Part shown: in pieces, positions 7,444 to 10,000 of the stretch | How the letters are laid out: each line of letters opens with the position of its first letter | Position numbering within the stretch: position 1 is the first letter of the stretch | Assembly (NCBI GenBank): GCA_020216985.1 | Contig: JAIWOH010000152.1 | Coordinates: 1-10,000, forward strand | Length of the DNA stretch: 10,000 nt | Direction: 5' to 3' | Source: Nitrospira sp. | GTDB lineage: Bacteria; Nitrospirota; Nitrospiria; Nitrospirales; Nitrospiraceae | The notes under the pieces: generated by a model | Database searches by the model: none | What the model was told of the DNA's origin: nothing | What the model saw: the letters and a program-made list of their open reading frames with translations, nothing else | Made by a program: the position numbers and the translations under genes

Positions 7444-7476
7444 AATCCGATAACCAGCCAAGAGAACGACTCGCCG

Positions 7477-9567
7477 TCACCGTTCCCGCAGGAGATCGAA
7501 GATCAGTCCGAGCGTCAGCAGTCCGGCCACGATCCCGAACGTGACGGGCACCCAGTCGGCGACGGTCGCCGACATGGCGGTAAGCCCGCTGGACAGCAGA
7601 CTCGCCGCGGCGGCCGAGCTCAACGCCAGGCGCCGCCCCGTCCGGCGAACCGTCCGTTCGAGCGCATTGGCCTGAAAATTCACAACCAGCTTCTGCCCGG
7701 GTCTGGCCCCGATCAGGTGTTCGACGGCTTCGACCACGCGCTCCGCCCGCACTTTGAACTTTTGCAACTGATACGCCAGCGATTTGGGGTCGAGCGCGGC
7801 CCGCGCACGCGTGATCATGACGCGCATCAAAAACTTGCCCGCGACGTCGTATGGATCGAGTTTCGGATCAAGATGAGCCGTCGCCAGCTGAACTTGCGCC
7901 AGCGCCTTGGCGGCGAGCGTCAGCGAAGCCGGCAGCGGAACTCCATGTCGAAACGCAATGGCGCTCATTTCCTGCAACAGCGGTCCGATCTGCATCTCGG
8001 CGAGCGCCGCCTTGCGGTACTTGGCCATCACGTCGCCGATCTCGCTCTGCAACCGCGGAACGTCCAAATCGCTCCGGTCGATCGAACTCGTCATCATCAG
8101 CGTGACATCGGTCAGAAACGCCGCGTCCTCTTTCCATAGAGCCATGAGCATCAACAGGAGATGCTCGCGCAACCCGGCGTCGATGGCCCCGACCATTCCG
8201 AAGTCGAGCAAGTACACGCGGTCCTTCCACCACATGAGGTTGCCTGGGTGCGGATCGGCATGGAAGAAGCCTTCGACGATGATCTGCTTGTAGAAACCTT
8301 CCAACAATTGGCGCGCCGCCTCGATCCGTTCCCGACCTTCCGGCGCCTGCGCGATCGGGATTCCTTGAATCTCCTCCATCACCAACAAACGGGCGGTGGA
8401 CAACTCCTGATGGACGGCGGGGACCGCCACTCGATCATAGTCCGCCAGCACGGCCCGCATCCGTTGAATATTCTCGATCTCCTGGCGAAAGTCGAGCTCG
8501 CGCTGGAGCGACGTCGAGAGGTGCTTGAACACGGCCTCGATATCCACGACCTGCTGAAGAGCCGGACGTCGCCCGACTTGGCGGGCAAAGATCTCAAGGA
8601 GGGCCAGATCCTGCTCGATGTCGGCACGGGCAGTCGGTCGTTGAACCTTGACGACCACTCGGTCTCCGTTTTCGAGAGTCGCCCGATGGACTTGCGCGAT
8701 GGTCCCGGCGGCGAGCGGTCGGGGATCGATCGACTCGAATACGTCTTCCCACGGCACCCCCAGCTCCTGCTCCGCCACCCGAACGACTTCACTTTCCGGC
8801 ATGGGAGGCACGCGACTCTGCAACAGGGCCAACTCTTCGATATACTCCGCGGGCAGAAGATCCGGACGAGTCGACAGGATCTGTCCGAGCTTCGAGAAGG
8901 TCGGGCCCAGTTCCTCCAACGCCGAGCGGAGGCGCTTGGCCTGTTGGCGACGAGTGGACACGTCCGCTTGATCGGGCCGGCTGAAGAGTTCCTTGACGCC
9001 GTACTTCGCCATCACCGTCGCAATGCGCACGGCCCGCCCTCCCAGCCGAGGTTCGAGGGAGGAGGCGTCGGCGGAACGCCGAGGGATCGGCGCGGCTTCG
9101 GGACCCTGCTCACCGGCGGCTTGAAGGGTATTCACGATTATGACGGTGCAACGGGCATTGTGACTGATGCGGTTCGGGACGTTTCCGAGCAAAAACTCCT
9201 TTCGTCCCGCCATGCCCGAATTGCCGACCACCAGCACGTCGATCGCTTCGCGTTCGGCGGCACGGACGATAGTCAACGCCGGATCGGAATCGACGACCAC
9301 AAGAGCGTGTCCCCGTTCTCCGGCTAGTTGCGTCACGATCCGGGTGAGTTCCTCGCCGGCAGCTTCGGCCCGCGTCTGTTCAGCCGCGCCGAATTCCGTG
9401 ACGGTCGGATGTTGCGGCACGATGACCTGTACCACAAACAGCTCCGCTCCGTAACGACTCGCGAACTCAGCGGCCCACCGGACGGCATGGTCCGCCGTTT
9501 TGGAACGGTCGGTCCCTACCATCACACGTCGTATGCCGCTCGTGGGTATGGGTGAAGGAGGGTTCAT
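7477..9567 (-). CDS. universal stress protein - UbiB/ABC1 atypical kinase fusion
   Basis: This 696-residue protein joins two families. Residues about 11-147 are a UspA domain: first strand RRVMVGTDRS and the ATP-binding pattern G-2x-G-9x-G (G115, G118, G128) followed by N129. Residues about 175-620 are a UbiB/ABC1/ADCK kinase-like domain with the family's inhibitory KxGQ motif (K226-Q229), an A-rich loop AAGT (286-289) in place of a P-loop, ATP lysine K307, ExD motif E357/D359, catalytic-loop HADPHPGN (436-443) and DFG (455-457). Two hydrophobic segments end the protein (about 648-668 and 674-692), as in membrane-bound UbiB members. UbiB proteins support ubiquinone synthesis and lipid-linked processes through ATPase or kinase activity; whether this one does is unknown. 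A linker rich in Gly, Pro and Ala (148-172) separates the two parts. ATG 9567 is fixed by an in-frame TAG two codons upstream. A MarR-type gene lies upstream on the same strand. Confidence 0.95.
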   Translation of the reverse strand: MNPPSPIPTSGIRRVMVGTDRSKTADHAVRWAAEFASRYGAELFVVQVIVPQHPTVTEFGAAEQTRAEAAGEELTRIVTQLAGERGHALVVVDSDPALTIVRAAEREAIDVLVVGNSGMAGRKEFLLGNVPNRISHNARCTVIIVNTLQAAGEQGPEAAPIPRRSADASSLEPRLGGRAVRIATVMAKYGVKELFSRPDQADVSTRRQQAKRLRSALEELGPTFSKLGQILSTRPDLLPAEYIEELALLQSRVPPMPESEVVRVAEQELGVPWEDVFESIDPRPLAAGTIAQVHRATLENGDRVVVKVQRPTARADIEQDLALLEIFARQVGRRPALQQVVDIEAVFKHLSTSLQRELDFRQEIENIQRMRAVLADYDRVAVPAVHQELSTARLLVMEEIQGIPIAQAPEGRERIEAARQLLEGFYKQIIVEGFFHADPHPGNLMWWKDRVYLLDFGMVGAIDAGLREHLLLMLMALWKEDAAFLTDVTLMMTSSIDRSDLDVPRLQSEIGDVMAKYRKAALAEMQIGPLLQEMSAIAFRHGVPLPASLTLAAKALAQVQLATAHLDPKLDPYDVAGKFLMRVMITRARAALDPKSLAYQLQKFKVRAERVVEAVEHLIGARPGQKLVVNFQANALERTVRRTGRRLALSSAAAASLLSSGLTAMSATVADWVPVTFGIVAGLLTLGLIFDLLRER

Positions 9568-9568
9568 C

Positions 9569-9591
9569 GTCTATCGCGGAACTCCATAGAC
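9569..9591 (-). promoter_or_regulatory. possible 5' leader hairpin at the fusion gene start
   Basis: Read on the minus strand, GTCTAT-GGAGTTCCGCG-ATAGAC forms a perfect 6-bp stem with an 11-base loop, ending one base before the ATG at 9567. The only Shine-Dalgarno-like GGAG (9582-9585) lies at the start of the loop. Linearly it is 14 bases from the ATG, too far for normal use. A folded stem would change that distance, so the element could tune translation. The stem is A/T-containing and short, so stability is modest. Confidence 0.3.
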
Positions 9592-9646
9592 TGTTGATCA
9601 GGCTATCGACGCCGCAGGGGTCAGAAGAGCCGGCACTGCAACAGCA

Positions 9647-9686
9647 GACATCATGTCATTACGACAGGAGTCTGGTCATTGTGACC
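9647..9686. promoter_or_regulatory. clustered dyads, likely operator sites
   Basis: Three dyad-symmetric elements lie in 40 bp: GACAT-C-ATGTC (9647-9657, perfect arms), TGTCATTACGACA (9654-9666, arms TGTC/GACA) and GGTCA-TTG-TGACC (9674-9686, perfect arms). The last two are both 13 bp, share GTCATT-NN-GAC, and have centres exactly 20 bp apart, near two helical turns. This is how a dimeric regulator bound on one DNA face is often arranged. They lie 80-120 bp upstream of the UspA-UbiB start and just past the MarR stop. Either that MarR protein or another regulator could bind. The pattern is seen; the function is inferred. Confidence 0.45.
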
Positions 9687-9709
9687 CATGGGGCGTCTCG
9701 GCTGCAACC

Positions 9710-10000
9710 TCACCGGTCTTGATCGAAACTGTCCCTGATTCGTAACAGGAACGCGCGTGCCTGCTCCACTTCTTGGGGAGTCAACGCCCGCTCGAAAAAC
9801 GGACGGATGAACGCGGTGTGGGAACTGAACGTTTTACGAAACAGGGCGTCGCCCTTGGCCGTCAACGAAATTTTCGTATAACGCCGATCCCCGCGCATCG
9901 CTTCGCGCTTGATCAACCCTTTCACGGCCAAGCGATCCAACACGCCGGTCAAGGTGCCTTTGGTCACCAGCGTCTTGTGGGACAGTTCCGAACAGGTCAT
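9710..10000 (-). CDS. MarR-family transcriptional regulator, C-terminal part (5' end outside window)
   Basis: The frame runs from the right edge to TGA at 9710-9712. The visible 96 residues cover the winged helix-turn-helix and the dimerisation helices of a MarR protein. The recognition helix is around VTKGTLTGVLDRLAVKGL (12-29), the wing carries GDRRYTKISLTAKG (37-50) with the DxR pattern typical of MarR, and a C-terminal helix (LTPQEVEQARAFLLRI) ends the protein. The Met at the very edge aligns with an internal position of the family (the SELS helix), so roughly 40-60 N-terminal residues should lie beyond the window. MarR proteins bind palindromes as dimers and usually release DNA on binding small phenolic or oxidant ligands. 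The gene points towards the UspA-UbiB gene, 142 bp away, with operator-like dyads in between. Confidence 0.9.
   Translation of the reverse strand: MTCSELSHKTLVTKGTLTGVLDRLAVKGLIKREAMRGDRRYTKISLTAKGDALFRKTFSSHTAFIRPFFERALTPQEVEQARAFLLRIRDSFDQDR

Noticed and set aside
7159..7461. 100-codon minus-strand frame upstream of the cyclase gene
   Set aside because: Overlaps the cyclase start and the small membrane protein in antisense; sequence is His/Gly/Arg-rich without a hydrophobic core or known motif.
8161..9327. 388-codon plus-strand open frame opposite the UspA-UbiB gene
   Set aside because: Shadow frame in GC-rich sequence. UbiB catalytic motifs on the minus strand explain the region fully.
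9685..9692. CCCATGGG perfect 8-bp palindrome next to the dyad cluster
   Set aside because: An 8-bp palindrome is expected by chance in GC-rich DNA and it shares no sequence with the neighbouring dyads.

Overview
The window is GC-rich bacterial chromosome, densely coded, with strong G/C preference at third codon positions in the real genes. There are no tRNAs, rRNAs, insertion sequences, CRISPR arrays or phage genes. The gene set (LON-domain protein, DrrA/DrrB-type exporter, SirB1-like protein, SAM-cyclase-AAA-TPR signalling protein, UspA-UbiB fusion, MarR regulator) would suit a free-living, multi-sensing Gram-negative such as a Nitrospirota or proteobacterial lineage. That placement is an impression from gene style only; no marker gene is present to settle it.

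Left block, plus strand (2-2944): the 3' end of a LON substrate-binding-domain protein, then an ABC-2 exporter made of an ATPase (254-1222) and a six-helix permease (1302-2081), then a SirB1/transglutaminase-like protein (2084-2944). Spacings of 0, 79 and 2 bp suggest one operon. The 79-bp gap holds a possible 26-codon ORF whose stop overlaps the permease start.

Middle block, minus strand (2972-7166): a 1129-residue protein with SAM, class III adenylate cyclase, AAA ATPase and TPR regions, followed 49 bp downstream by a metallo-beta-lactamase-fold hydrolase. They are probably co-transcribed and could form a small cyclic-nucleotide module. A small one-helix membrane protein (7189-7428, plus) diverges from the cyclase gene with only 22 bp between start codons.

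Right block, minus strand (7477-10000): a 696-residue fusion of a universal stress protein domain to a UbiB/ABC1 atypical kinase with two C-terminal membrane helices, and upstream of it the C-terminal part of a MarR-family regulator running off the window. The 142 bp between them contain three clustered dyads (9647-9686) that look like operators, and a short hairpin beside the fusion gene's start codon.

No wholly new system is evident. The items most worth attention are the stress-protein/kinase fusion with a Gly in its A-rich loop, the tandem operator-like dyads, and the cyclase-hydrolase pair.
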